Positions 9,146-18,107 of a stretch of 64,000 nt of DNA are shown piece after piece; within the stretch, counting starts at the first letter, position 1, and every line of letters begins with the position of its first letter. The stretch comes from Bacillota bacterium (GTDB lineage Bacteria > Bacillota > Clostridia > Lachnospirales > Lachnospiraceae). Made by a program: the position numbers and the translations under genes. The stretch spans positions 1 to 64,000 of the forward strand of contig JAMPHT010000011.1 in assembly GCA_023663285.1 (NCBI GenBank), given 5' to 3'. The notes beneath the pieces are model-generated. The model worked only from the letters and a program-made list of their open reading frames with translations. It did not search any database and had not been told where the DNA came from.

Positions 9146-9543
9146 AAAAAATCCCTCCCATTCAAAGTCAACATCCCGCTGCAAAGCACAACGCGTCCAG
9201 AGGGCGCTATGGTATTGACCCTCGCGGCATTCGCCAATCTGTCCAGGCCAACCATGGTTGGCTTTAAGACAAATTTTGCCGCGGAAATAAAAAGGAGAGA
9301 TTCGTCGCTCTTATGATATTATGATGCGTGAAAAAACATTTATAATGTTTCTGTTTTTCCGCCAAAAAGGCCCGTCCTGTCTATTATCCGATATCTCTCC
9401 AATGAACGCAGAAATCCTCTTCTGCGCGTCTGCAGCGTCATTTGCCCAAACATCCGTTGAAGGTTATCGAATAATGATCATCAGAATACCGCCTTTCACA
9501 AATTTTCCGGAACCCACAGGCCCGCCGCCTGTCTCCGGAATGT
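9146..9543 (-). promoter_or_regulatory. Long structured leader of the ABC-F gene
   Basis: About 400 bases separate the promoter from the ABC-F start with no convincing gene on either strand. Reading in transcript order the leader contains: a strong hairpin at its 5' end (9504-9540, CCGGA and ACAGGC arms); a five-codon ORF (9464-9481); a 7-bp hairpin CGCAGAA/TTCTGCG (9407-9426); a weak AT hairpin followed by U residues (9331-9350); and a perfect 16-bp palindrome GCCAACCATGGTTGGC (9247-9262). Resistance ABC-F genes are known to be induced by ribosome stalling and attenuation in such leaders. The terminator/antiterminator pairing is inferred, not shown. Confidence 0.45.
9464..9481 (-). CDS. Candidate leader peptide MIIIR upstream of ABC-F
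   Basis: ATG-ATC-ATT-ATT-CGA-TAA lies 7 bases after AAAGGCGG in the ABC-F leader. Such very short, well-initiated ORFs are typical sensors of translation stress in attenuated resistance leaders. It is too short to be judged by composition, so the call rests on position and ribosome site. Confidence 0.35.
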   Translation of the reverse strand: MIIIR

Positions 9544-9549
9544 ATTTTT

Positions 9550-9579
9550 ATCATACAATACGGGAAAGTCAAATGTCAA
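9550..9579 (-). promoter_or_regulatory. Promoter of the ABC-F gene
   Basis: On the minus strand TTGACA (9574-9579) and TATGAT (9550-9555) are 18 bases apart, a near-consensus sigma-A promoter. It overlaps the hairpin of the dispersed repeat at 9562-9610. Confidence 0.65.
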
Positions 9580-9610
9580 GGCTATTTCCCTCATTGCCCG
9601 CGGGAATAAA
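9562..9610 (+). repeat. Hairpin plus GCCCGCGGGAAT dispersed repeat, copy 1
   Basis: GGGAAA (9562-9567) and TTTCCC (9585-9590) form a hairpin directly followed by TCATTGCCCGCGGGAATAAA (9591-9610). The same arrangement, hairpin then GCTCGCGGGAAT, recurs at 10868 and 51346 in the same orientation. Confidence 0.6.
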
Positions 9611-9619
9611 AAGACCTGC

Positions 9620-9648
9620 TTGCCCTTCCCTACCTGATATGTTACTAT
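9620..9648 (+). promoter_or_regulatory. Promoter of fucO
   Basis: TTGCCC (9620-9625) and TACTAT (9643-9648) are spaced by 17 bases, about 40 bases upstream of the fucO start. Confidence 0.5.
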
Positions 9649-9686
9649 AGAAATACAAAATATTTCCCATGGAAGGAGAATCTAAA

Positions 9687-10832
9687 ATGGCAAACAGAAT
9701 CATGCTCAACGAAACTTCTTATCACGGCGCAGGCGCGATCAGCGAGATCGCCAATGAGGCTAAAGCCAGAGGCTTTCAGAAGGCTTTCGTCTGCTCCGAT
9801 CCGGACCTGATAAAATTCGGCGTCACCGGAAAAGTAACAAAAGTACTGGACGATGCAGGACTTTCCTACGAGATCTACTCCGACATAAAGGCAAACCCTA
9901 CTATCCAGAATGTACAAAACGGGGTTGCAGCATTTAAGAAGGCGGGGGCGGATCACATTATTGCCATCGGCGGCGGTTCCTCCATGGACACAGCCAAGGC
10001 CGTGGGCATCATTATCGCCAATCCCGAATTTGAGGATGTGCGCAGTTTAGAGGGCGTGGCTCCCACGAAGAAGCCCTGCGTCCCCATCATTGCAGTCCCC
10101 ACTACCGCAGGCACTGCGGCGGAAGTGACCATCAACTATGTCATCACCGACGTGGAGCGCAAGAGAAAGTTTGTCTGCGTAGACCCTCACGATATGCCTG
10201 TTGTGGCAGTGGTTGACCCCGATATGATGTCCTCCATGCCTAAGGGTCTGACGGCCTCCACCGGAATGGATGCGCTGACGCACGCCATTGAGGGCTATAT
10301 CACAAAGGCCGCCTGGGAAATGACGGATATGTTCCATCTGAAGGCTATTGAGATCATCTCCAAATCCCTGCGGGGCGCTGTGGCAAACGAAAAGACAGGC
10401 AGGGACGGCATGGCTCTTGGCCAGTACATTGCAGGAATGGGCTTCTCCAATGTGGGGCTTGGCATTGCGCACTCCATGGCTCACACCCTGGGCGCTGTTT
10501 ATGACACTCCCCACGGCGTGGCGTGCGCTATGATGCTTCCCATTGTCATGGAATACAACGCGGAATGCACCGGTGAAAAATACCGGGAGATCGCCCGTGT
10601 CATGGGTGTAAAGGGCGTGGATGAGATGTCACAGGCGGAATACAGAAAAGCCGCCGTTGACGCTGTAGCTCAGTTGTCCATCGACGTCGGCATTCCCACG
10701 AAGCTGGAAGCGCTGAAGGAAGAGGACTTGAACTTCCTGGCGGAATCCGCATTTGCAGACGCCTGCTGCCCCGGCAATCCCAAGGACACTAACGTAGAAG
10801 ATCTGAAGATGCTTTTCAGAAAGCTGATGTAA
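9687..10832 (+). CDS. fucO: Lactaldehyde reductase (iron-dependent alcohol dehydrogenase)
   Basis: The start at 9687 follows GGAAGGAG by 8 bases and gives MANRIMLNET, the same opening as E. coli FucO; an ATG six codons earlier overlaps this site. The 381-residue enzyme reduces L-lactaldehyde to 1,2-propanediol with NADH, closing redox balance during fucose or rhamnose fermentation. The nucleotide loop GGGSSMD (95-101) and the metal ligands D195, H199, H262 and H276 are all present, each one position before the E. coli numbering. The conserved blocks RSLEG, TTAGTAAEVTINYVIT and FVCVDPHD also match. No fucose isomerase or aldolase gene is nearby; it has its own promoter and is followed by a hairpin terminator. 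Confidence 0.93.
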   Translation: MANRIMLNETSYHGAGAISEIANEAKARGFQKAFVCSDPDLIKFGVTGKVTKVLDDAGLSYEIYSDIKANPTIQNVQNGVAAFKKAGADHIIAIGGGSSMDTAKAVGIIIANPEFEDVRSLEGVAPTKKPCVPIIAVPTTAGTAAEVTINYVITDVERKRKFVCVDPHDMPVVAVVDPDMMSSMPKGLTASTGMDALTHAIEGYITKAAWEMTDMFHLKAIEIISKSLRGAVANEKTGRDGMALGQYIAGMGFSNVGLGIAHSMAHTLGAVYDTPHGVACAMMLPIVMEYNAECTGEKYREIARVMGVKGVDEMSQAEYRKAAVDAVAQLSIDVGIPTKLEALKEEDLNFLAESAFADACCPGNPKDTNVEDLKMLFRKLM

Positions 10833-10867
10833 GTATACGGCGCATTAAGCAGGATACGATGCAGAGT

Positions 10868-10903
10868 AAAATGTGCTCTGTGACACATTTTGCTCGCGGG
10901 AAT
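10868..10903 (+). repeat. Hairpin plus GCTCGCGGGAAT dispersed repeat, copy 2
   Basis: AAAATGTG (10868-10875) and CACATTTT (10884-10891) form a perfect 8-bp stem immediately followed by GCTCGCGGGAAT. The stem sequence differs from the other two copies while the tail is conserved. Confidence 0.6.
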
Positions 10904-10914
10904 CATAAAACAGG

Positions 10915-10943
10915 TCAGGGCGGATACGGAGAAACCGCCCTGA
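10915..10943 (+). terminator. Terminator-like hairpin after fucO
   Basis: TCAGGGCGG pairs perfectly with CCGCCCTGA over 9 bp around an 11-base loop. The following T run is poor (aagtcttt), so termination strength is uncertain. Confidence 0.45.
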
Positions 10944-10979
10944 AAGTCTTTGGCGGAAATGCTACAGGAGACGCGAATC

Positions 10980-13031
10980 ATGACGTATAAATTCCGGGAA
11001 TACCACAGCTCCCGAATATTGAAGAATCACCTTCATATGGGCGGGCAAGCTCCCGACGGAGAGCGGATCGACGTTACAAGCCTGTATCTCACCCGAAACG
11101 GAAAGCCCTGGATCGGAGTGATGGGGGAATATCACTTTGTGCGGGACAGCCGCCATAATTGGTATCGGGAGCTTTGCAAGATGAAAGCAGGGGGCGTCGC
11201 CATCGTTGCAACCTATTTGTTCTGGATCTATCATGAGGAGACGGAAGGGGTCTTTGACTTTACAGGCGACAGGGATATCCGTCAGTTTGTCCTGGAGGCC
11301 GGACGGGCAGGTCTGGATGTGGTGATCCGCATCGGCCCCTGGGCCCACGGCGAATGCAGAAACGGCGGATTTCCTGACTGGCTGCTGCAAAAGCCGTATA
11401 AGCTGCGGGACAATAACAGCGCCTACCTGGAAAAGGTACGCCTGTGGTATGAGCAGATCTACCGTCAGGTGAAGGGGCTGTTTTACGGGGACGGCGGAAA
11501 TATCATCGGCATCCAGCTTGAAAACGAGCTTGTCCACAGTGCTGAGCATTTACTGGCGTTAAAAGAGCTTGCGCTGGACATAGGATACAAGGCTCCCCTC
11601 TACACGGTAACAGGCTGGAACAGCGCCTATGGGGCGAAAATCCCCGTTGACGAGGTACTTCCCGTATTCGGAGCGTACCCGGAAGCGCCCTGGACAGAGC
11701 ATACAGGTAAGCTTCCGCCTTCACCAAATTATACTTTCAACACCATGCGAAACGACTCCGCCATCGGAAGGGATATGCTTACCGACACGGACCCGGAGGG
11801 CTGGCGGCTGCCCTATGAACGATATCCCTTTGTCACCTGCGAGCTGGGCGGAGGCATTCAGGTGACCCACCATCGCCGCCCGATCATAACGGGAATGGAT
11901 ATTTATGCCCTTTCCCTTGTAAAGCTGGGCTCCGGCAATAATCTTGTGGGCTACTATATGTATAAAGGCGGCACAAACAAGATCGGCAGCCTGTCCACCC
12001 TGAACGAGTCAAAGGAGACTGGCTATCCCAACGATTATTCCATACTGTCCTACGATTTTCAGGCGCCTGTTTCAGAATACGGGGAGATCCGGGAACAATA
12101 CAGGCTGCTGAATATGCTGCATCTGTTTGTAAATGACTTCGGCACTGTACTTGCTCCCATGGAGACCGTAGAGGCCGAAAACCCTGTGGAGCCGGACGAT
12201 CTGTCCTCCTTAAGATACTGTATGCGCACCGACGGAAACGGCGGATTTGTATTTGTAAACCATTATCAGAGGCTGGAAAAGCTGGCGGATATTCACGGCG
12301 CGGTGCTTGACGCCGGCAGGGTGCAGTTTCCTCCCGTTGACATTTGCGGCGATATAAGCTTTATTTTTCCCTTTCACATAGATCTGTCGGGAAATATGCT
12401 GGAATACGCCACCGCCCAGCTTTTATGCCGGGAGGGCGATGCTTATTTCTTTACGGAAATAGAGGACATAGCGCCGGAATATAGCTTCAGCGGCGGAGGG
12501 CTCTACAGACCCAAGGACGGAGAGATCCTCAAGGTGAATAATATCCTGCTTGTGACCCTTTCCCCTGACCGGGCAGGATATGCCCGCAGGCTTTCCGGCC
12601 GGCTTTATATCGGCCATGGCTGCGACCTGTATGAATACGGGGGCGAGATCCGTTCCGTGCAGGAGGGCGGCTTTACCTATGACAGGTGGAACGGTTTTGG
12701 ATTTGAGCAGTATGCCGTGAAGGAAGAATTTACTCCGGCCAGGGTAACATTCGAGACCGTCGGCGAGCCTTTTGTCCCTCCTTATGCCGATGAGCTTAAC
12801 ATAGGCGGCGTCAGGAAAAGAACCTGGAAAAAAATCACCGTATCCGGCGATGCAGGCTTTATCGAAATACCCGACGAATATGATGTGGCCCAGATCTACG
12901 CCGACGGTAAGCTGGCGGCGGATAATTTCTATTATGGCCGCCCCTGGCGGGTTCCCGCAAAGCTGCTTTACGGGAAGGAATGTTATCTGGCGACGTCGGA
13001 GATAAAGGATGATTTTTACAGGGAATTCTGA
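10980..13031 (+). CDS. Beta-galactosidase-like glycoside hydrolase, family 35
   Basis: The ATG at 10980 lies 8 bases after AGGAGA; the frame extends ten codons further up without a better site. The 683-residue protein has the GH35 TIM-barrel signatures: GEYHFVRDSRHNWYRELCKMKAGG near residues 49-72, GPWAHGECRNGGFPDWL near 119-135, IQLENEL with the likely acid/base E183, and TCELGGG with the likely nucleophile E288. A beta-rich C-terminal half follows. There is no signal peptide, so it probably acts in the cytosol on imported galactosides, removing terminal beta-linked galactose. The downstream gene is 54 bases away. The family is clear; the sugar preference is not. Confidence 0.88.
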   Translation: MTYKFREYHSSRILKNHLHMGGQAPDGERIDVTSLYLTRNGKPWIGVMGEYHFVRDSRHNWYRELCKMKAGGVAIVATYLFWIYHEETEGVFDFTGDRDIRQFVLEAGRAGLDVVIRIGPWAHGECRNGGFPDWLLQKPYKLRDNNSAYLEKVRLWYEQIYRQVKGLFYGDGGNIIGIQLENELVHSAEHLLALKELALDIGYKAPLYTVTGWNSAYGAKIPVDEVLPVFGAYPEAPWTEHTGKLPPSPNYTFNTMRNDSAIGRDMLTDTDPEGWRLPYERYPFVTCELGGGIQVTHHRRPIITGMDIYALSLVKLGSGNNLVGYYMYKGGTNKIGSLSTLNESKETGYPNDYSILSYDFQAPVSEYGEIREQYRLLNMLHLFVNDFGTVLAPMETVEAENPVEPDDLSSLRYCMRTDGNGGFVFVNHYQRLEKLADIHGAVLDAGRVQFPPVDICGDISFIFPFHIDLSGNMLEYATAQLLCREGDAYFFTEIEDIAPEYSFSGGGLYRPKDGEILKVNNILLVTLSPDRAGYARRLSGRLYIGHGCDLYEYGGEIRSVQEGGFTYDRWNGFGFEQYAVKEEFTPARVTFETVGEPFVPPYADELNIGGVRKRTWKKITVSGDAGFIEIPDEYDVAQIYADGKLAADNFYYGRPWRVPAKLLYGKECYLATSEIKDDFYREF

Positions 13032-13085
13032 TCATTGCCGCGAAAGCTTAAGAGACGAAAAAAACGGACCTTACAAGGAGAAAAA

Positions 13086-14561
13086 ATGAAGCGTTCAAAA
13101 AAACTGGAAATGAAAATACTGTCTGTCATGCTGCTTTTTACCACAGCAATGTGTGGGTGCGGCGCCGATCCTGCAGAACAGGCCGACAACGCCGGGGATT
13201 CTGTGGAGCAGACTGTTGAAGCCAAAGATCCCGCCGGACAGACTGTTGAAAACAGCGATCCCGCAGAACAGACTGCTGAAAACAGCAGTTCCGCAGAACA
13301 GGCTGACGATGACCGGGATGCTGAAACGATTCCTGCGCTTCAATACATAGAGCTTACCGAGATAGAAGATTTCTACGGTGACGGAACCATGTATGAGATC
13401 TATGCCCCCATAGGAAGCTCCAATCAGGACGGCTTTATTTATTATTTCGACCACGGGCTTACCTTCAACGCATCTGTTTACGGTTATGGTTATGAATTGA
13501 ATGAGTATCTGCAGGAGGCTTTGGAATCCTGGACTGCATTTGAAACGGAGGGCTGGCTGGATGAAGCTTCGGAATATACGGATGTTGAGATCAGCCGGGT
13601 ACTGAAAAGCGGAAAAGACATCTATCAGACCGCCACAGCCAAAAAGGAAGATCTGTTCGGAACGCTTTATGAAATCAATCATATTTTTTACATGGATATT
13701 CAGGAAAATGGCGGCGGTGTGTTATGGACTCTGCAGTTGTATGAAACCATGGCGGATTCGGAGACAGCTCTGATCATAGATGAACTGGCAGAATGCTATG
13801 ATGTGGATCTGGATCTCATCAAAGCAGACGGCGGATGGGCTGTTGCCAACGAAGAGCGCCTCAGACAGGCGGAAGCGGCAAACGCCCTCCCTGAGACGAT
13901 CCTTTGGTTCAATGCCACTTATGCGCCTTTGACTTACAGCAACCGCTGCGACTGGGAAGTGGTGGGCGGAATGGAGCCTTCGGAATATAATATGAATTTC
14001 AACAGACAGATCCTCAGCAGAGACTGGGGAATAGAGGATGCGGCCTCTGCCCTGGAGACGGTCGAAAATCTGAAGGAGAACGGTCACAGGGCAAAATGCC
14101 GTGAGTGCATGGAAGAGCTGGAAAGCTTAGGGATCCTGGACGAGAAAAATGAAGAGGCCTTCGCCCAGGCGCTCCTGGATGCGGGCATAGAAGAAAATCT
14201 CTGGCGCTATGTGATTGCCTATCAGATACATCGGAGCGGGCTGGACGCAGATTACATTGCCGCCTGGGATCTGTGCCGGGTAAATCAGCTGTACGCGGAT
14301 TTTTACATCTGCGGATACATGACATACGAGGCGGCAATGGACGCGTCTCTTGAAAATTCCGTTATTTTGCAGCAAATGTATCCCTCCTGGGAGGATATGA
14401 TGAACGCATATCTGCTGGGATACCAGTTCTGGCAGAACGATCCGGTGCTGACAGAGGATTCACCTACGCTGAAGCGCTATCAATGCTATTTAGACCTGCT
14501 TGCACTGGAGGATGGACCTTATACCCTTGACTGGAATATGACGCTTCAGAAAAGCTGGTAA
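13086..14561 (+). CDS. Lipoprotein with acidic PAEQT repeats
   Basis: The start follows CAAGGAGAAAAA. The N-terminus MKRSKKLEMKILSVMLLFTTAMCGCG is a signal peptide with cysteines that could be lipidated, although the lipobox is not canonical. Residues about 27-75 hold four to five imperfect copies of a 10-12-residue unit (PAEQTxENS), probably a flexible linker through the wall. The remaining 400 or so residues are acidic, with no domain I recognise; a helical C-terminal third contains short DUF4034/'DUF1266'-like aromatic helices (YQFWQND, DLCRVNQLY), and a DUF1266 relationship is a weak guess. It may be cotranscribed with the GH35 gene. Confidence 0.55.
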   Translation: MKRSKKLEMKILSVMLLFTTAMCGCGADPAEQADNAGDSVEQTVEAKDPAGQTVENSDPAEQTAENSSSAEQADDDRDAETIPALQYIELTEIEDFYGDGTMYEIYAPIGSSNQDGFIYYFDHGLTFNASVYGYGYELNEYLQEALESWTAFETEGWLDEASEYTDVEISRVLKSGKDIYQTATAKKEDLFGTLYEINHIFYMDIQENGGGVLWTLQLYETMADSETALIIDELAECYDVDLDLIKADGGWAVANEERLRQAEAANALPETILWFNATYAPLTYSNRCDWEVVGGMEPSEYNMNFNRQILSRDWGIEDAASALETVENLKENGHRAKCRECMEELESLGILDEKNEEAFAQALLDAGIEENLWRYVIAYQIHRSGLDADYIAAWDLCRVNQLYADFYICGYMTYEAAMDASLENSVILQQMYPSWEDMMNAYLLGYQFWQNDPVLTEDSPTLKRYQCYLDLLALEDGPYTLDWNMTLQKSW

Positions 14562-14575
14562 CATCCTATATCCTG

Positions 14576-16846
14576 TTATTCAGCGCCCTTCAGCGCCTCC
14601 GTCATGTTGATCTCCCTGTTTTTCCGGGCCACCATCCAGCCCACCACAAGGGATGTGCCAAAGGTCACCAGAATACTGGTGCAGTAGGTCAGCGGCCCCA
14701 GACACAGCTTCAGCTCGTATTCCGTGGCAAGAGCAATGATCAGCGCCTGAAGGGTCGCCACCCCTGCCGGCAGCCCGATGATCACTCCCAGCGCCGTCAG
14801 CCACACATTCTGGCTGATGAGCAGCCTGCCTATATGGCGGTCCCTAAAGCCCAGCACCTTCAAGGTCGCCAGCTCCCTGCTCCGCTCCACATAGCTCATC
14901 ACCCCAAGATTATACAGCACCACGATCCCCAGGATCACCGCCCCCAGCACAAGCATCAGCACCATGATATTCATAATGTCCATAAAGCTGTCATAGCTGT
15001 CCATGATCGTCTGCTTGTCCTGCTTTCCCGCTATCAGCGCCGAATCCTCTATTGTCTCCGCAGGTTCATCCGTATAAATAGAAGAGATGTGATAAGGGAT
15101 CCCAACGCTCTCCGCGTATTCGTCCGTCATGACGATGTTTTCCGTCAGCACCGAGCGCAAGACGCCCGCCACCTTCACCCTGTAGATCTCTTCACTGCCA
15201 TAAGGAGAGATTTCTATGGTGTCTCCCACCTTTACAGCATCCCCCAGACGCAGGCACACATAAGCGCCCTCATCTTTAAGCTCCACATATTCGTTGTCCT
15301 CGTCCACAAACCTGATCAGGTCGTTTTCCGCGCCATACACCTCCAATACCACGGTCTCTCCCTGAAAGCTGATACCGGAGGACGCCACCCAGTCGCCGTT
15401 CACACGTCGGGCAAGCTCTTTTGCTTCCCCGTTGGAGGCCCCATCGGACAGATTGATCTTTGTGGTATAATTGCTGACGCCCTCGTTTATCAGAGCCATA
15501 AAGCCCTGCATGGTGTCCTTCATTCCCATACCGCCCACCAGAAGCAGCATACAGCCGATGACCCCGAATAAGGTCATGGCGGAGCGGGATTTGTGCCGCA
15601 GCACATCCCGGATATTCCACTTTGTGCCGAAGGGCAGCTTTTCCCACAGCGCCAGCCTCTCAAATACGCTCTTCCTCATGGCCTTCGGCGTATAAGGCCG
15701 AAGCGCGTCTGCGGCAGTGCCCGCAAGCATCCTTCTGACAGACAGAAAGCTGATAAGGGTGAGCAGCCCCACCGTTCCGGCCATCACCGGAATGCAGAAG
15801 CCGGGCATCACCAGAGACCAGTCCGGCAGGTCAAAATAAGTGCCCATCATGCCCTTTGGATCAATGATCACAGCGGCAAGCCCGTACCCTAAGAATACGC
15901 CCAGCCCGGTTCCTATAAGCCCGATCACAAAGCCATAGGAGGTATAGTGCCTTAAGATCCGACGGTCCTTAAATCCAAGGGCCTTCAGAGTTCCGATCTG
16001 GGTCTTTTCATTGGCCGCAATGCGGTGCATGGTAGTCACCATGGTCAGTATCCCAATTGCCAGGAAAAGTACGGGAAGAATGGATCCCATAGTCTTGCCC
16101 TCCTCCGTCTCGCTGAGAGCTCCCGCATAGGACACATGATCTTCCTTGGACGTGATCAGAATGGTCCTGCCCACCTTTTCTCTGACAGCCTCCTCCAACT
16201 CCTGCTTACTCATCTGGGAAATAATGTTGATCTGAGGATAAAACTCCATTCCAAAAGCTTTTTTAAGCTTATCCGGCGACAGGTAAGCAAATCCGAAATT
16301 TTCATAATCCGGCATCAACTGGTTCTCATCTGCCGTACAGATCATCATCTCTCCGCTTTTACAGAGTCCCACGACCTCCCCTGACAGCTCCAGACCGCTG
16401 TAATGCAGTACAAGTGTGTCTCCCAGGGCAATATCGTTCTTCTCGGCAAACTGATCCGACAGCCAGAACCCGTCGGACGTCCGGTCATACTCCGCTCCCG
16501 CCGTCACCAGCATGGTGGAAACACTATAATCCTCCGAAACCATCAGGGCAACAGACTTATTTCCGTCTCCCACCCCGGCATTGACGGAGAGGAAACGGGT
16601 GGCTGCTTCCACGTCCGGTATCTCCCGAATCGCCCGAACCTCCTCCTCCGTAAAACCGGTTTCCGAATACAGCCGAAAATCCGCATATCGGGTTTCTTCA
16701 AAAAAGGAGCCCGTGTCCTTCTCAATGCTTTTCCACTCAATGTTGAAGCCCAGAAAAACTCCCATACCTATGGCAACCATGATGACCATGGAAATAAACT
16801 GCGCCTTGTATCTCCAGGCGGTACGAAACAGCTTACGAATCAACAT
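14576..16846 (-). CDS. ABC transporter permease, FtsX/MacB type
   Basis: The start at 16846 is preceded by TAAGGAGG; an upstream in-frame codon 12 positions earlier is less likely. The 756-residue membrane protein has one N-terminal membrane segment (about 16-34), a large extracytoplasmic domain, then two FtsX-type three-helix blocks: around residues 255-380, with the conserved TLKALGF motif, and around 620-750, with LATLKVLGFRD. A fourth segment near 420 lies between. This is the two-repeat layout of exporters moving lipids, lipoproteins or peptides. It sits 10 bases downstream of its ATPase and clearly forms one operon with it. Substrate unknown. Confidence 0.85.
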   Translation of the reverse strand: MLIRKLFRTAWRYKAQFISMVIMVAIGMGVFLGFNIEWKSIEKDTGSFFEETRYADFRLYSETGFTEEEVRAIREIPDVEAATRFLSVNAGVGDGNKSVALMVSEDYSVSTMLVTAGAEYDRTSDGFWLSDQFAEKNDIALGDTLVLHYSGLELSGEVVGLCKSGEMMICTADENQLMPDYENFGFAYLSPDKLKKAFGMEFYPQINIISQMSKQELEEAVREKVGRTILITSKEDHVSYAGALSETEEGKTMGSILPVLFLAIGILTMVTTMHRIAANEKTQIGTLKALGFKDRRILRHYTSYGFVIGLIGTGLGVFLGYGLAAVIIDPKGMMGTYFDLPDWSLVMPGFCIPVMAGTVGLLTLISFLSVRRMLAGTAADALRPYTPKAMRKSVFERLALWEKLPFGTKWNIRDVLRHKSRSAMTLFGVIGCMLLLVGGMGMKDTMQGFMALINEGVSNYTTKINLSDGASNGEAKELARRVNGDWVASSGISFQGETVVLEVYGAENDLIRFVDEDNEYVELKDEGAYVCLRLGDAVKVGDTIEISPYGSEEIYRVKVAGVLRSVLTENIVMTDEYAESVGIPYHISSIYTDEPAETIEDSALIAGKQDKQTIMDSYDSFMDIMNIMVLMLVLGAVILGIVVLYNLGVMSYVERSRELATLKVLGFRDRHIGRLLISQNVWLTALGVIIGLPAGVATLQALIIALATEYELKLCLGPLTYCTSILVTFGTSLVVGWMVARKNREINMTEALKGAE

Positions 16847-16856
16847 AATAACCTCC

Positions 16857-17558
16857 TTACCAATCCACCTGGTCCGGATCAAGGGGCTCAGCCTGTTCCT
16901 CGCAGGATCTGATCTTGCCGTTCTTTACCCGGATCACCACATCCGCCATTTTTGCAATGTTCTGGTTGTGGGTCACAATGACAATAGTCTTGCCGTGTTC
17001 CTTTGCCATTTTCAGCAGCAGCTTCAGCACCAGCACACCCGTCTCCGAGTCCAGCGCTCCCGTGGGCTCGTCGCAGAGCAGTATCTTGGGATTTTTTGCA
17101 AGGGCTCTGGCAATGGACACTCTCTGCTGCTCCCCGCCCGAAAGCTCCGAAGGGAAATTCTTCCGATGGTCTAAAAGCCCCACCTCCTCCAGCATTTCCT
17201 CCCCCGAAAGGGCGTTTGACGCGATCTCCTCCACCAGCCTGACATTCTCAAGCACTGTGAGGGTAGGTATCAGATTGTAAAACTGAAAGACAAAGCCCAC
17301 GGTGGAAGCCCGGTAATCCGCCAGCTCGTTGTTGTTCAGGGTGGAAATGTCCCTGCCGTTCACAATGATCCTGCCGTCGGTGGGACTGTCCAGTCCCCCC
17401 AGCATATTTAAAAGGGTGCTTTTTCCCGCCCCGCTGGGTCCTAAGATAACCACGACTTTCCCTTCCTCCAGCGTCATATCCACATGATTCAACGCCCACA
17501 GCTCATGGTCGCCGCTGGTGTACACTCTTGAAACGTCTTTAAACTCAACAATGGCCAT
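16857..17558 (-). CDS. ABC transporter ATP-binding subunit, LolD/MacB type
   Basis: The ATG at 17558 lies 6 bases after GGGAGG; an upstream ATG at 17579 overlaps the preceding gene and lacks a site. The 233-residue protein has Walker A GPSGAGKST, the Q-loop VFQFYNLIP, signature LSGGEQQR, Walker B LLCDEPTGALD and the switch histidine in VTHN, a textbook MacB/LolD-family ATPase. It powers the FtsX-type permease encoded next. The gene follows a metal-associated membrane protein with 17 bases between, so the iron-associated small proteins and this exporter may share a transcript. Confidence 0.9.
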   Translation of the reverse strand: MAIVEFKDVSRVYTSGDHELWALNHVDMTLEEGKVVVILGPSGAGKSTLLNMLGGLDSPTDGRIIVNGRDISTLNNNELADYRASTVGFVFQFYNLIPTLTVLENVRLVEEIASNALSGEEMLEEVGLLDHRKNFPSELSGGEQQRVSIARALAKNPKILLCDEPTGALDSETGVLVLKLLLKMAKEHGKTIVIVTHNQNIAKMADVVIRVKNGKIRSCEEQAEPLDPDQVDW

Positions 17559-17575
17559 ACTTTTCCTCCCGTTAT

Positions 17576-17920
17576 TCATGTCCGGAACCGGTATCCTGCC
17601 CGTTCCACCTTTTCTTTTATCCGTTCATCCGGCACGTCCTCTGCATAGGAGACCGTCAGTTCTCCCTTCTTCAGGCTGACGCTTCCCGCGACGCCTTTTA
17701 TATCGTTGACAGCCTCTTCCACCCTGCTTTTACAGTTTTCGCAGTGCATTCCCTCCACCTGAAAGGTTTTCCGGTAAAGTACCCTGGACAGCTTTTTCTT
17801 TTTCAGCTTTACGCCCCCGCCTCCGCAGCAGCCTCCCTGTCCTTTGAAATGCCTGATCGTAGAGCGGATCCCCACCGCCAGGATCACAAGAACGATCACA
17901 ATGATCACTACATTTTCCAT
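17576..17920 (-). CDS. Membrane-anchored heavy-metal-associated (HMA) domain protein
   Basis: The 114-residue protein starts with one membrane helix (residues 3-20), then a Cys/Gly patch GCCGGGG and a lysine run, then an HMA domain (about 52-114) with the metal-binding GMHCENC motif. The N-terminal half resembles the FeoB-associated Cys-rich proteins; the C-terminal half is a CopZ-like fold that usually binds Cu(I) or other soft metals. It lies three genes downstream of feoA in the same direction, so a role in passing or sensing metal at the inner membrane face is plausible. A GCCCGC-ctca-GCGGGC hairpin lies at 17937-17955, just upstream of it. Confidence 0.75.
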   Translation of the reverse strand: MENVVIIVIVLVILAVGIRSTIRHFKGQGGCCGGGGVKLKKKKLSRVLYRKTFQVEGMHCENCKSRVEEAVNDIKGVAGSVSLKKGELTVSYAEDVPDERIKEKVERAGYRFRT

Positions 17921-18107
17921 GATTACACCCCTCTGCCCGCCTCAGCGGGCATCAATTCAATATTTGGAAGTTTACTTCCAAACTTACACCCCTTTGCGTG
18001 TTTTAGCACGCCTGCCATTCCTTATGCGCGCCGGAATTTTCATCAGAATCAGAAAGACCTCCGCACCGGTATTTCCTGCCCGGCCGGAAGTCTTTCTCAC
18101 TGCTTTT

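Noticed and set aside
9247..9262. The perfect palindrome GCCAACCATGGTTGGC as a repressor operator
   Set aside because: It lies in the ABC-F leader far from the promoter, no matching regulator or second copy is present, and it may simply be an RNA stem.
9321..9650. A 109-codon plus-strand frame upstream of fucO
   Set aside because: It crosses promoters, hairpins and a dispersed repeat, and has no family resemblance or coupled ribosome site at the chosen start.
13035..13086. A 17-codon upstream extension of the PAEQT lipoprotein
   Set aside because: The inner ATG at 13086 follows AAGGAG and begins the signal peptide directly.
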